Virus record (IMG/VR): IMGVR_UViG_3300020171_000106
Span: 1-27,913 of that record
DNA from: a virus
Length of the DNA stretch: 27,913 nt
Direction: 5' to 3' (one strand)
The notes beneath the pieces were generated by a model. The model did no database searches. It was not told where the DNA came from and was given only the letters and a program-made list of their open reading frames with translations. Positions within the stretch are counted from its first letter, which is position 1. Each line of letters opens with the position of its first letter. Positions 23,246 through 27,913 of this stretch are shown here, piece after piece. A program made the translations under genes and the position numbers.

Positions 23246-23273
23246 TTTATATAGGAGTGGTATGTTGGGTCAA
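23246..23273 (-). promoter_or_regulatory. Promoter for the nuclease operon
   Basis: TTGACC (23273-23268), a 16-base spacer, TATAAA (23251-23246) on the minus strand; five matches each to consensus. It supports the start of the HNH gene at 23208. Confidence 0.6.
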
Positions 23274-23323
23274 CTTTGGGGGCTCTCAAAGAGATAAAGG
23301 GAATAGAATAATGTAGAATTGAT

Positions 23324-23641
23324 TTAATGTGGTAGTTTAGAGTCCTCAATTCCGCTGAATATCTTTTCTAACCATTTTGCGACCTCCTGATGTATCTCTA
23401 TAATCTTTTCCATATCCTTTTTTCTACTTCTAACAAGTTTGCCTTTTACTTCTTCTTTGAATAAGTCCACAAACAAATCTTCAAGCGTTCCGAAATAAGT
23501 TTTATTATAACCCTTAACGAGAACATATTGATACTTATCCGCATATATTTCAGTGTCTTCGTCTATTTTTAAGACAAGCCCGTAGAGTTCTTTTGCTTTT
23601 ACTCTACCTTCCGCCATAAGTTTTAATTGTTTTTGGTTCAT
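23324..23641 (-). CDS. Hypothetical 105-aa protein
   Basis: The start MNQKQLKLMAEGRV at 23641 follows the upstream stop by four bases (TAA-ACTT-ATG). The protein has a beta-rich middle (YADKYQYVLVKGYNKTYFGT) and a long charged C-terminal helix (KKDMEKIIEIHQEVAKWLEK). No motif is recognised. Confidence 0.55.
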   Translation of the reverse strand: MNQKQLKLMAEGRVKAKELYGLVLKIDEDTEIYADKYQYVLVKGYNKTYFGTLEDLFVDLFKEEVKGKLVRSRKKDMEKIIEIHQEVAKWLEKIFSGIEDSKLPH

Positions 23642-23645
23642 AAGT

Positions 23646-23936
23646 TTATTTATATTCCTCAATTCCAACCGCCTTGTATAAATCCGACATTGTTTTGTTT
23701 AGGGCGACAGTGCCTCCGACCTTTTTTCCTTGCTTCTCATAATGGACTTTGGCTTTGGCGAGGAGGGCGTAAGCGTGTCCTTTGCCTGGGTCTGTGCTGA
23801 CGATGTTGTAAAGTGTGGCGTATTCTTCCCCGTTCTCTACTCCAACGCCGAAATGGGCTTCACAACTCTTGTTTTTCCAAAAGTCCAACAACATTCCCAT
23901 CATATTTATTTGTTTTGGGGTTGATGTTTTATTCAT
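23646..23936 (-). CDS. Hypothetical 96-aa protein, weakly GNAT-like end
   Basis: Mixed alpha/beta protein. The stretch DPGKGHAYALLAKAKVHYEK followed by MSDLYKAVGIEEY recalls the acetyl-CoA loop and final strand-helix of GNAT acetyltransferases, but the protein is too short for a full fold and lacks other motifs. I treat it as unknown. SD GGAGAT precedes the ATG and overlaps the stop of the transglycosylase gene. Confidence 0.5.
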   Translation of the reverse strand: MNKTSTPKQINMMGMLLDFWKNKSCEAHFGVGVENGEEYATLYNIVSTDPGKGHAYALLAKAKVHYEKQGKKVGGTVALNKTMSDLYKAVGIEEYK

Positions 23937-23942
23937 AAACTC

Positions 23943-24491
23943 TTATCTCCAACATTTTTCCGATTGACTCCACCGCCAAAATTCTCCTTCACTCATCATC
24001 CAAATTGCGGCATTTATATTATCTTGGATATTATGTGGAGAAAATATAACTGGCGAACTATTTGAGAAATGAACAGCAATACCCTCATCTGGAAAAGTTG
24101 TTAAGAATATACCGCCTCGTTCTATAACCATTCGTTCTATTGTTTCTCTAAAAGTTCCCATAACTATCTGATAAATTCCTATCCCAGCGATACAGCCATA
24201 CTGGTAATTACAAACATTCTTAAACTGACTTTCACATTCTGCTATTTTTAGGGCAAGATTTGGGTCAACTTCATAAAATCTTGCTGCTCTTATAATATAT
24301 TCTTTTATATCTTCGGTTGTCATCTCGTTGTATTCTTCAACGGGCGGTTCTACCACTTTCGCCTGCTTCTCTTTTAAGATGTTAGCATATTCAAAATCAA
24401 AACTGTCCGCGGCTTGATACGCTTGGAAGATGAGGTAGGCGTTGATTAGGGTAAGGATTAGGCAGATGGTGATTAGGATTTTGTATTTCAT
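23943..24491 (-). CDS. Membrane-anchored lytic transglycosylase (SLT-like)
   Basis: The 182-aa protein has an N-terminal anchor (ILITICLILTLINAYLIF), a linker, then an SLT-type lysozyme-like domain: FYEVDPNLALKIAECESQF with catalytic Glu87 in the ES motif, GIGIYQIVMGTFRETI (the 'G..Q....T' strand), and DNINAAIWMMSEGEFWRWSQ near the end, with Cys pairs. It would cleave peptidoglycan for lysis, or for entry if packaged. The 33-aa TM peptide gene overlaps its start, giving a compact lysis set. Its C-terminal pattern is common in CPR transglycosylases (inference). Confidence 0.85.
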   Translation of the reverse strand: MKYKILITICLILTLINAYLIFQAYQAADSFDFEYANILKEKQAKVVEPPVEEYNEMTTEDIKEYIIRAARFYEVDPNLALKIAECESQFKNVCNYQYGCIAGIGIYQIVMGTFRETIERMVIERGGIFLTTFPDEGIAVHFSNSSPVIFSPHNIQDNINAAIWMMSEGEFWRWSQSEKCWR

Positions 24492-24589
24492 ACGCCTATC
24501 CTATTATTGAACGCCACCCACGCTATAATCCCGATGATGAGAGCGTAGAGGGCGATTATAATTAGGTTATTTTGAGTGTTTAGTTTCAT
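24488..24589 (-). CDS. 33-aa transmembrane peptide, holin-like candidate
   Basis: A small gene read directly. It begins MKLNTQNNLIIIALYALIIG and ends WVAFNNRIGV, with one transmembrane helix. Its TGA overlaps the ATG of the transglycosylase gene (ATGA), and its first 23 bases overlap the end of the previous gene. Coupling to a wall hydrolase suggests a holin, spanin-like or pinholin role, which is inference. Confidence 0.6.
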   Translation of the reverse strand: MKLNTQNNLIIIALYALIIGIIAWVAFNNRIGV

Positions 24590-24830
24590 TTATTTTTTTA
24601 ATATCTTCTAAAACTGTCCATCCGTTTGGTCTTCCGTCTATTTGTTTATTGGCGTATTCTTGCTTGTAGAGGGTTAGCGCCTCGTCTATGTGTTGCTGAT
24701 AATGCTTTACTCCTGCGTCATAACCTTTGTCGTATTGAAAGCGAAGTTTCTCTTGGATTATTTCGTTAATCTCTTGGGAATGCTTTTGGGTTATTTTTCC
24801 TTTGAGATTTAGTTTGGTTATTATGTTCAT
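24567..24830 (-). CDS. Hypothetical 87-aa helical protein
   Basis: Charged, mostly helical (QEINEIIQEKLRFQYDKGYD, HYQQHIDEALTLYKQEYANK) with a GRPNGWTVLED turn. No motif is recognised. It overlaps the TM-peptide gene by 23 bases. Confidence 0.55.
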   Translation of the reverse strand: MNIITKLNLKGKITQKHSQEINEIIQEKLRFQYDKGYDAGVKHYQQHIDEALTLYKQEYANKQIDGRPNGWTVLEDIKKINETKHSK

Positions 24831-24836
24831 AGGGGT

Positions 24837-25160
24837 TTATTTGGTTGGTTTTTTCGTATCGTTTGCGAGTGCTTCATCTATAAAATCTTTGACTTCCTGT
24901 ATTTTCTTTTTATTCTGTGTTTTTATGGTTATTGGAACTCCGTGATATATTCCAACAAATTTTTCTTTTTCTTCTTGATTAATTCTTGGCTCATCTAAAA
25001 CAATATGCCAATATAATCCGCCAAGTTTTTCTAAAACACAATGGGCACATAAATATCCTTGACTTTTGTCAAACTTTTTTTTGCTAACCGCTTTTTTCCA
25101 ATACTTCTTGTTAATATAAAAGCAGTAATTTATTTCTCTTTTGCAAATATCACATTTCAT
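24837..25160 (-). CDS. Zinc-ribbon protein, 107 aa
   Basis: CDIC at 3-6 and CAHC at about 38-41 form a four-Cys zinc site; the rest is Lys-rich with a C-terminal helix. AAAGGAGAG gives one of the strongest SDs in the operon, directly behind the 26-base junction repeat. Probable nucleic-acid-binding accessory protein. Confidence 0.6.
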   Translation of the reverse strand: MKCDICKREINYCFYINKKYWKKAVSKKKFDKSQGYLCAHCVLEKLGGLYWHIVLDEPRINQEEKEKFVGIYHGVPITIKTQNKKKIQEVKDFIDEALANDTKKPTK

Positions 25161-25171
25161 ACTTACTCTCC

Positions 25172-25197
25172 TTTCTGCTCGTTAGAGCGGGTTAGTT
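25172..25197 (+). repeat. 26-base junction repeat with hairpin, copy 1
   Basis: Contains CTGCTC-GTTA-GAGCGG (6-bp stem) followed by GTTAGTT. An identical 26-base copy lies at 26997-27022. It sits between two minus-strand genes, just before the SD of the zinc-ribbon gene. Confidence 0.75.
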
Positions 25198-25198
25198 T

Positions 25199-25459
25199 TT
25201 ATTCAATCCAAATTATCCAAGGTTTTTCTTTTTTATCTTCACTATCAACATTCAAAAAAGAAATTTCATCTTGATTTTTTATATCAGGAAAATTAAATTT
25301 CATTCTTGTAGCACCATCTCCGTCAATCCAAAGTTTTAATGTTCTTGTTGAACCAACATTTCCAAGATGTTGTATGGTTCTTAAAAAACTTGCCAATTTC
25401 TTTAACTGTTTTTTTTCTCCAAACGCTTCTATTTTTAATCTCATTTTTTCTTTATTCAT
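25199..25459 (-). CDS. Hypothetical 86-aa protein
   Basis: Starts NKEKMRLKIEAFGEKKQLKK and has a beta-rich second half (TRTLKLWIDGDGATRMKFNF) ending PWIIWIE. No motif is recognised. One base separates it from the preceding gene. Confidence 0.5.
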   Translation of the reverse strand: MNKEKMRLKIEAFGEKKQLKKLASFLRTIQHLGNVGSTRTLKLWIDGDGATRMKFNFPDIKNQDEISFLNVDSEDKKEKPWIIWIE

Positions 25460-25460
25460 A

Positions 25461-25652
25461 TTATTTTTTAATTGGTTTGTGTGATGTCATAAAATATCCA
25501 TCTCCTCTTCTACATAAAATATCAGCATTTTTAAAAACTTCTTTTTGTGGTATCGGATTAAGACATCTATCACACCACAAAAACTTTTTACGCCAGAATA
25601 AAAACTTAACTTCAAACCACCATCCTCTATGTTTACACTTTTCTTTATCCAT
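25461..25652 (-). CDS. 63-aa zinc-finger-like protein
   Basis: Contains CKHRGWWFEV, CDRC and a later Cys (ILCRRG), a possible small zinc site with many aromatic and basic residues. SD GAAAGG eight bases before the ATG lies in the junction repeat shared with 27157-27177. Confidence 0.5.
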   Translation of the reverse strand: MDKEKCKHRGWWFEVKFLFWRKKFLWCDRCLNPIPQKEVFKNADILCRRGDGYFMTSHKPIKK

Positions 25653-25669
25653 ACTTATTACCTTTCGTT
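25649..25669 (-). repeat. NER-stop junction repeat, copy 1
   Basis: A 21-base sequence identical to 27157-27177. It holds the codons for the last residues (NER), the stop, the SD and the next start codon (AACGAAAGGTAATAAGTATG). Confidence 0.75.
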
Positions 25670-25951
25670 AAGTTTGTTCTTTAAATTTTCTAACGCATTT
25701 ATTACTTGAATAGAACCAATACTTAGATTTGTTCCTTCCCAATTTTCTATTTCCTTATCTATCTCCTCCACAATCTCCTTGCGTTGGTTAGAGATGGCTT
25801 TTTCTTTTTGCTCGCAAACAAAATCGTAAAGTTTTTGATAACATTCGCTCGTGGGATAAATTCCACATTCATCTGGTTTATTTAACATATCGCTCACAAT
25901 TTTCCACCCGCCCCATTCTTCTTTGTTGTAATTGTTTTGTTCTTTATTCAT
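25658..25951 (-). CDS. Hypothetical 97-aa protein
   Basis: Helical and acidic/basic mixed (NYNKEEWGGWKIVSDMLNKP, then REIVEEIDKEIENWEG), ending LKNKLNER. Two central Cys. It starts within a copy of the ACTTATATG junction repeat. Unknown function. Confidence 0.5.
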   Translation of the reverse strand: MNKEQNNYNKEEWGGWKIVSDMLNKPDECGIYPTSECYQKLYDFVCEQKEKAISNQRKEIVEEIDKEIENWEGTNLSIGSIQVINALENLKNKLNER

Positions 25952-25965
25952 ATAAGTATATTATT
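25947..25965 (-). repeat. Junction repeat AATAATATACTTATATGAA, copy 1
   Basis: Holds the stop of the 38-aa gene (TAA) and the start of the 97-aa gene (ATG). There is no SD. Confidence 0.8.
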
Positions 25966-26077
25966 GTTTTTGATTGTATTTACTACTTAAATGTTTGATA
26001 TTTTTAGTTCGCCAAACTTTTCTAAATTTCAAATACCAGATATAAATAAATTCTTTGATTTTCTCTTGGTGTTTCAT
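25961..26077 (-). CDS. 38-aa basic protein
   Basis: Begins MKHQEKIKEFIYIWYLKFRK and ends SSKYNQKQ. Very basic, aromatic, probably one amphipathic helix. It is framed exactly by two copies of the junction repeat, which supports it as real. No function recognised. Confidence 0.5.
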   Translation of the reverse strand: MKHQEKIKEFIYIWYLKFRKVWRTKNIKHLSSKYNQKQ

Positions 26078-26091
26078 ATAAGTATATTATT
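26073..26091 (-). repeat. Junction repeat AATAATATACTTATATGAA, copy 2
   Basis: Holds the stop of the 46-aa gene and the start of the 38-aa gene. Confidence 0.8.
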
Positions 26092-26227
26092 GGTCTTTTA
26101 TTTTATCTTGAAATAATAACTCAAAAATCTTATCTTCTATTTGTGTTCCTCTTAATTCTCTACCATTGCCGTTGTTTATCCACCAGATAAATAATTTTTT
26201 TAATAAATATAGTTTTAGTTTATTCAT
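26087..26227 (-). CDS. 46-aa protein
   Basis: Begins MNKLKLYLLKKLFIWWINNG and ends LLFQDKIKDQ. A hydrophobic/basic N-terminal helix with two Trp, then a charged end. Framed by junction repeats on both sides and directly behind the methyltransferase gene. No function recognised. Confidence 0.5.
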   Translation of the reverse strand: MNKLKLYLLKKLFIWWINNGNGRELRGTQIEDKIFELLFQDKIKDQ

Positions 26228-26241
26228 ATAAGTATATTATT
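26223..26241 (-). repeat. Junction repeat AATAATATACTTATATGAA, copy 3
   Basis: Holds the stop of the methyltransferase gene and the start of the 46-aa gene. Confidence 0.8.
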
Positions 26242-26773
26242 TAAGGGTTTTTATCTCATAACCAATATATTTTCTTCCTAATCTTTTTGCCATTTTACCA
26301 ACAATTCCACTTCCAGCAAATGGGTCAAAAATAGTGTCGCCCTTATTTGTATGGACAAGAATAAATCTTTCAATTAAAGTATCTGGTTTTTGCCATTTAT
26401 GTTTTCTTTCGTATCCAATTACCACATCTTCAAAAACACTATTCATTAAGTTCCATAAAAGTTTGTTAAAAGTATAATCTTCATAGGCATACCAAGCAAT
26501 AATATCAAAAAACTCTCTATATTTTTTTCTTATCGGTTTCGGACTATATGGCTCTTTCCAAATAAGGACTTGTAATGGTTTTTCTGGTAGGTCATATAAC
26601 TCGGTTGGCTGAACAAACCATAACATTTGTCCATTGGGTTTTAGTTTTTTCTTAAAATCTTCAAAGTAATCAGTAAATCCTTCCATATATGGTGGGTCAA
26701 GAATTATTAAATCTACGCTTCCTTTTTTAATTTTAGGAAGTTCTTTAATTATGTCTTTGTTTAGTATCTTCAT
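26237..26773 (-). CDS. DNA methyltransferase (N6-adenine or N4-cytosine, beta-type order)
   Basis: A 178-aa enzyme transferring methyl from SAM to DNA. Catalytic DPPY at 26-29 comes before the SAM-binding FDPFAGSG at about 149-156, the order of beta-class (N6_N4_Mtase) enzymes. It is short for the family (usually above 220 aa), so the target-recognition part is minimal. No restriction partner is seen, so an orphan enzyme for protection from host restriction or for timing of replication is likely. It follows the 66-aa gene by the TAA-ACTT-ATG junction. Confidence 0.9.
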   Translation of the reverse strand: MKILNKDIIKELPKIKKGSVDLIILDPPYMEGFTDYFEDFKKKLKPNGQMLWFVQPTELYDLPEKPLQVLIWKEPYSPKPIRKKYREFFDIIAWYAYEDYTFNKLLWNLMNSVFEDVVIGYERKHKWQKPDTLIERFILVHTNKGDTIFDPFAGSGIVGKMAKRLGRKYIGYEIKTLK

Positions 26774-26777
26774 AAGT

Positions 26778-26978
26778 TTATTTTTTATTAGGGTTGATTA
26801 GTTCATTAAGAATAATTAAATCACTATTAGAAAGAGTTGAAGTTGATGTTTCAAAAAGATATGAACATTTTACTTTTAACTCTCCTATTTCTTCTTCTTT
26901 TTTTATATTTATAAAAAACTGAATGCATACAAGGATACATATACATATAAAGGCTACTGTTATTTGGTTTTTATTCAT
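26778..26978 (-). CDS. Small membrane protein, 66 aa
   Basis: An N-terminal hydrophobic helix (ITVAFICICILVCIQFFI) rich in Cys, then a charged KKEEEIGELK and a Ser/Thr part. Single-pass topology. It starts at a junction-repeat copy without SD. Function unknown. Confidence 0.55.
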   Translation of the reverse strand: MNKNQITVAFICICILVCIQFFINIKKEEEIGELKVKCSYLFETSTSTLSNSDLIILNELINPNKK

Positions 26979-26992
26979 ATAAGTATATTATT
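26974..26992 (-). repeat. Junction repeat AATAATATACTTATATGAA, copy 4
   Basis: Provides the ATG of the 66-aa membrane protein gene; in this copy no upstream gene ends inside it. Confidence 0.8.
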
Positions 26993-26996
26993 TAGG

Positions 26997-27022
26997 TTTC
27001 TGCTCGTTAGAGCGGGTTAGTT
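26997..27022 (+). repeat. 26-base junction repeat with hairpin, copy 2
   Basis: Identical to 25172-25197, with TCGTTAGA inside. It overlaps the stop of the 47-aa gene. Confidence 0.75.
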
Positions 27023-27160
27023 AAATGCTATATCTAAAACTATTTTAAGAAACAAGCCGCAAATCATTGCCGCGCCAAAAAACAAAACTCCGAGAACTAT
27101 ACAAAAACCGATAGCAGTTATTATCGCGCCAAACCAATGTTCTTTCTTTTCTTTACCCAT
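27017..27160 (-). CDS. 47-aa transmembrane protein
   Basis: Begins MGKEKKEHWFGAIITAIGFC and ends LFLKIVLDIAFN. The polar N-terminus is followed by about 35 hydrophobic residues, enough for one or two helices. SD GAAAGG lies eight bases upstream in the NER-stop repeat. Together with the 33- and 66-aa proteins it adds to a set of small membrane proteins that may act in lysis or exclusion. Unproven. Confidence 0.6.
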   Translation of the reverse strand: MGKEKKEHWFGAIITAIGFCIVLGVLFFGAAMICGLFLKIVLDIAFN

Positions 27161-27177
27161 ACTTATTACCTTTCGTT
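27157..27177 (-). repeat. NER-stop junction repeat, copy 2
   Basis: Second copy of the 21-base sequence at 25649-25669, again spanning the final NER codons, the stop, an SD and the next ATG. Confidence 0.75.
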
Positions 27178-27438
27178 TAATAAAATATCTTCAAGGAACT
27201 TTCCTAATTTTGGATTAGCTTTGATTTGAGTTTCTAAATTGTTTTCTTTCAATAAATCCCACATTCCAATTATTAACATAGGATTGTGATGTTCTTTTGT
27301 TTTATTCCAAGCTAATAATACATCAGCTAAACGGATAGGCACATCATCAGAATATTCCTCACCACCATAACATCTTGTTTCAACCCATTCTTTTTTTGGA
27401 TTTACCTCTATTATTTTTTGTTTTAGTTTTTGGTTCAT
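27166..27438 (-). CDS. Hypothetical 90-aa protein
   Basis: Mostly helical with one beta-rich part (VETRCYGGEEYSDDVPIRLA, then HHNPMLIIGMWDLLKENNLE), ending ILLNER. First protein gene of the operon, directly after the tRNA-like elements. No motif is recognised. Confidence 0.55.
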   Translation of the reverse strand: MNQKLKQKIIEVNPKKEWVETRCYGGEEYSDDVPIRLADVLLAWNKTKEHHNPMLIIGMWDLLKENNLETQIKANPKLGKFLEDILLNER

Positions 27439-27471
27439 AGTTTCTGCGGATAATAATTTTAATTCCTCTTT

Positions 27472-27652
27472 CCTGAGCGGTAGGGATTTGACGAGATGGA
27501 TTTACGATTATAAGTAGCAATTTAATGCTTGAGGAACTTAATAAAAAACCACAGCAAACTCGTATAGTCACCCTACATAGCACTCACATTACCTACACAC
27601 AGTTAGCGTGAGCATCTGTGCTGAGCGTCTACCTATTTCCGCCACGCTCAGG
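27472..27652 (-). ncRNA. Structured RNA resembling a tRNA-Leu with insertions
   Basis: The ends pair perfectly (CTGAGCG at 27651-27645 with CGCTCAG at 27479-27473). Next on the minus strand comes TGGCGGAAATAGGTAGACGC, close to the D-arm of bacterial tRNA-Leu. At the other end GTAGGGT (27576-27570) and TCAAATCCCTAC (27491-27480) would join to a perfect T-arm, GTAGGG-TTCAAAT-CCCTAC, if the 78 bases between them were removed. The middle folds into AGCAC..TCAC / GTGA..GTGCT, and a clear anticodon arm is not found. On the plus strand GGATTTGACGAGATGGAT recalls the 5' part of tmRNA, so that reading stays open. Either way a folded RNA is likely. Confidence 0.45.
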
Positions 27653-27674
27653 AAGGAAGAATTAAATTGTTAAT

Positions 27675-27745
27675 GGGAAGCGTCAAGGAATTGAACCCTG
27701 ATAAGCAACATTGTCAAGAGGTTGCCTCACAAACCTGTCACTTCC
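27675..27745 (-). tRNA. tRNA-like element, irregular
   Basis: A 71-base element with a 7-bp acceptor stem (GGAAGTG / CGCTTCC, one G-U) and a canonical T-arm (CAGGG-TTCAATT-CCTTG). One extra base lies between T-stem and acceptor. The middle is unusual: either GCAAC / GTTGC with an 11-base loop and almost no D-arm, or an AGGT / ACCT D-stem without an anticodon stem. No CCA is encoded. The anticodon cannot be assigned. It could be a degenerate phage tRNA, or one with an altered anticodon loop. Confidence 0.45.
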
Positions 27746-27789
27746 AAATTGTTAAAATCCTATATCCACTACATTGACTACTTAATTAT

Positions 27790-27820
27790 AGAGGGATAGA
27801 AGTTTGTCTCCTATCCCTCT
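27790..27820. terminator. Hairpin behind the right-edge gene
   Basis: AGAGGGATAG (27790-27799) and CTATCCCTCT (27811-27820) form a perfect 10-bp stem with an 11-base loop. It lies 16 bases after the stop of the partial gene on the minus strand. The U run is poor (TATAATTAAG), so it may be a processing or stability hairpin between that gene and the tRNA-like elements. Confidence 0.5.
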
Positions 27821-27835
27821 GGTTATAGAGGAAAA

Positions 27836-27913
27836 TTATTTTTTCTTCCTGGAAGAATGGCGGTCTTTTGGAACGCCGTGTCCTCCTGCCTTAGCCGCAT
27901 CGTTTCTGGCATC
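27836..27913 (-). CDS. C-terminal end of an Ala/Gly/Lys-rich protein (partial)
   Basis: Only the last 25 codons are inside the window: DARNDAAKAGGHGVPKDRHS followed by a Lys-rich end. The composition (Gly/Ala/Lys, polar, no hydrophobic core) suggests an exposed, perhaps nucleic-acid-binding tail. The rest is off the right edge. No identity can be given. Confidence 0.55.
   Translation of the reverse strand, partial: DARNDAAKAGGHGVPKDRHSSRKKK

Noticed and set aside
23209-23349. N-terminal extension of the small HNH protein
   Set aside because: The extra 47 codons cover a promoter and a perfect palindrome and overlap the preceding gene; the extension does not belong to the HNH fold.
23646-23936. 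GNAT acetyltransferase
   Set aside because: Only two short stretches resemble the family and the protein is too short for the fold.
25947-26992. CRISPR array from the four 19-base repeats
   Set aside because: Spacing is irregular (about 120-750 bases), the sequence between is coding, and no cas gene is present.
27380-27583. 67-aa minus-strand frame upstream of the 90-aa gene
   Set aside because: It runs through half of the structured RNA element, overlaps the 90-aa gene by 59 bases in another frame, has no SD and has an unlikely composition.
27472-27652. Firm tmRNA call on the plus strand
   Set aside because: The 5' words resemble tmRNA, but the length (about 180) is too short, there is no T-loop near the 3' end, no G3-U70 alanine identity, and the possible tag (ANSYSHPT) lacks the usual hydrophobic end. 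It is kept only as an alternative.

Overview
The window reads as part of the genome of a tailed double-stranded DNA phage, most likely a podovirus-like phage of a Patescibacteria/CPR host, probably a Parcubacteria relative. The phage call is firm: there is a continuous minus-strand morphogenesis operon with a small terminase candidate, large terminase, portal, scaffold, HK97-like capsid, head-tail adaptor, beta-propeller tail protein, large internal virion proteins and fibre proteins. No tape measure, sheath or tube of a long tail is seen. The host call is an inference. It rests on several secreted proteins of the style common in Parcubacteria genomes (low complexity, rich in 'ATTT'/'TSTT', such as 'GNATTTGN' and 'TSTKG'), a low-GC sequence and very tight gene packing. 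TGA is used as an ordinary stop, often in ATGA stop/start overlaps, which argues against Gracilibacteria/Absconditabacteria hosts (UGA read as Gly).

Layout. (1) 1-20252, minus strand, read right to left: small hypothetical, TerS candidate, TerL, short ORFs, portal, a 113-aa protein, a membrane-anchored Ser/Thr-rich protein, a 48-aa basic protein, a secreted protein, scaffold, capsid, adaptor, Trp-rich mini-protein, membrane-anchored fibre-like protein, beta-propeller protein, 150-aa beta protein, coiled-coil internal protein, 1456-aa polyvalent protein with an ADP-ribosyltransferase-like domain, coiled-coil fibre stalk, secreted fibre-like protein, and the start of one more membrane protein. 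An HNH homing endonuclease gene sits head-on in the operon at 242-724. (2) 20253-21245: a candidate late promoter, a second HNH gene beside the terminase genes, and a 16-bp inverted repeat in a divergent control region. (3) 21246-21877: two small plus-strand genes. (4) 21876-27438, minus strand: a dense run of about 20 small genes with zinc-ribbon and HTH proteins, a VRR-NUC nuclease, an HNH nuclease, a lytic transglycosylase with membrane mini-proteins (probable lysis set), and a DNA adenine/cytosine methyltransferase. Short repeated sequences mark many gene junctions. (5) 27439-27835: no credible protein gene, but two tRNA-like elements, followed by the end of a further gene at the right edge.

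How it works together: TerS/TerL package DNA through the portal into a capsid built on the scaffold. The adaptor, propeller and internal proteins form the short tail and ejection apparatus. The fibres contact the host, and the transglycosylase with the TM peptides would open the wall. No integrase, DNA polymerase or CRISPR array is visible here. Several small genes and RNA-scale signals were found by reading the sequence directly: proteins of 55, 48, 47, 46, 38, 33, 28 and 27 aa, a promoter-to-terminator unit of about 66 nt, interleaved inverted repeats behind the capsid gene, and a possible split tRNA-Leu.
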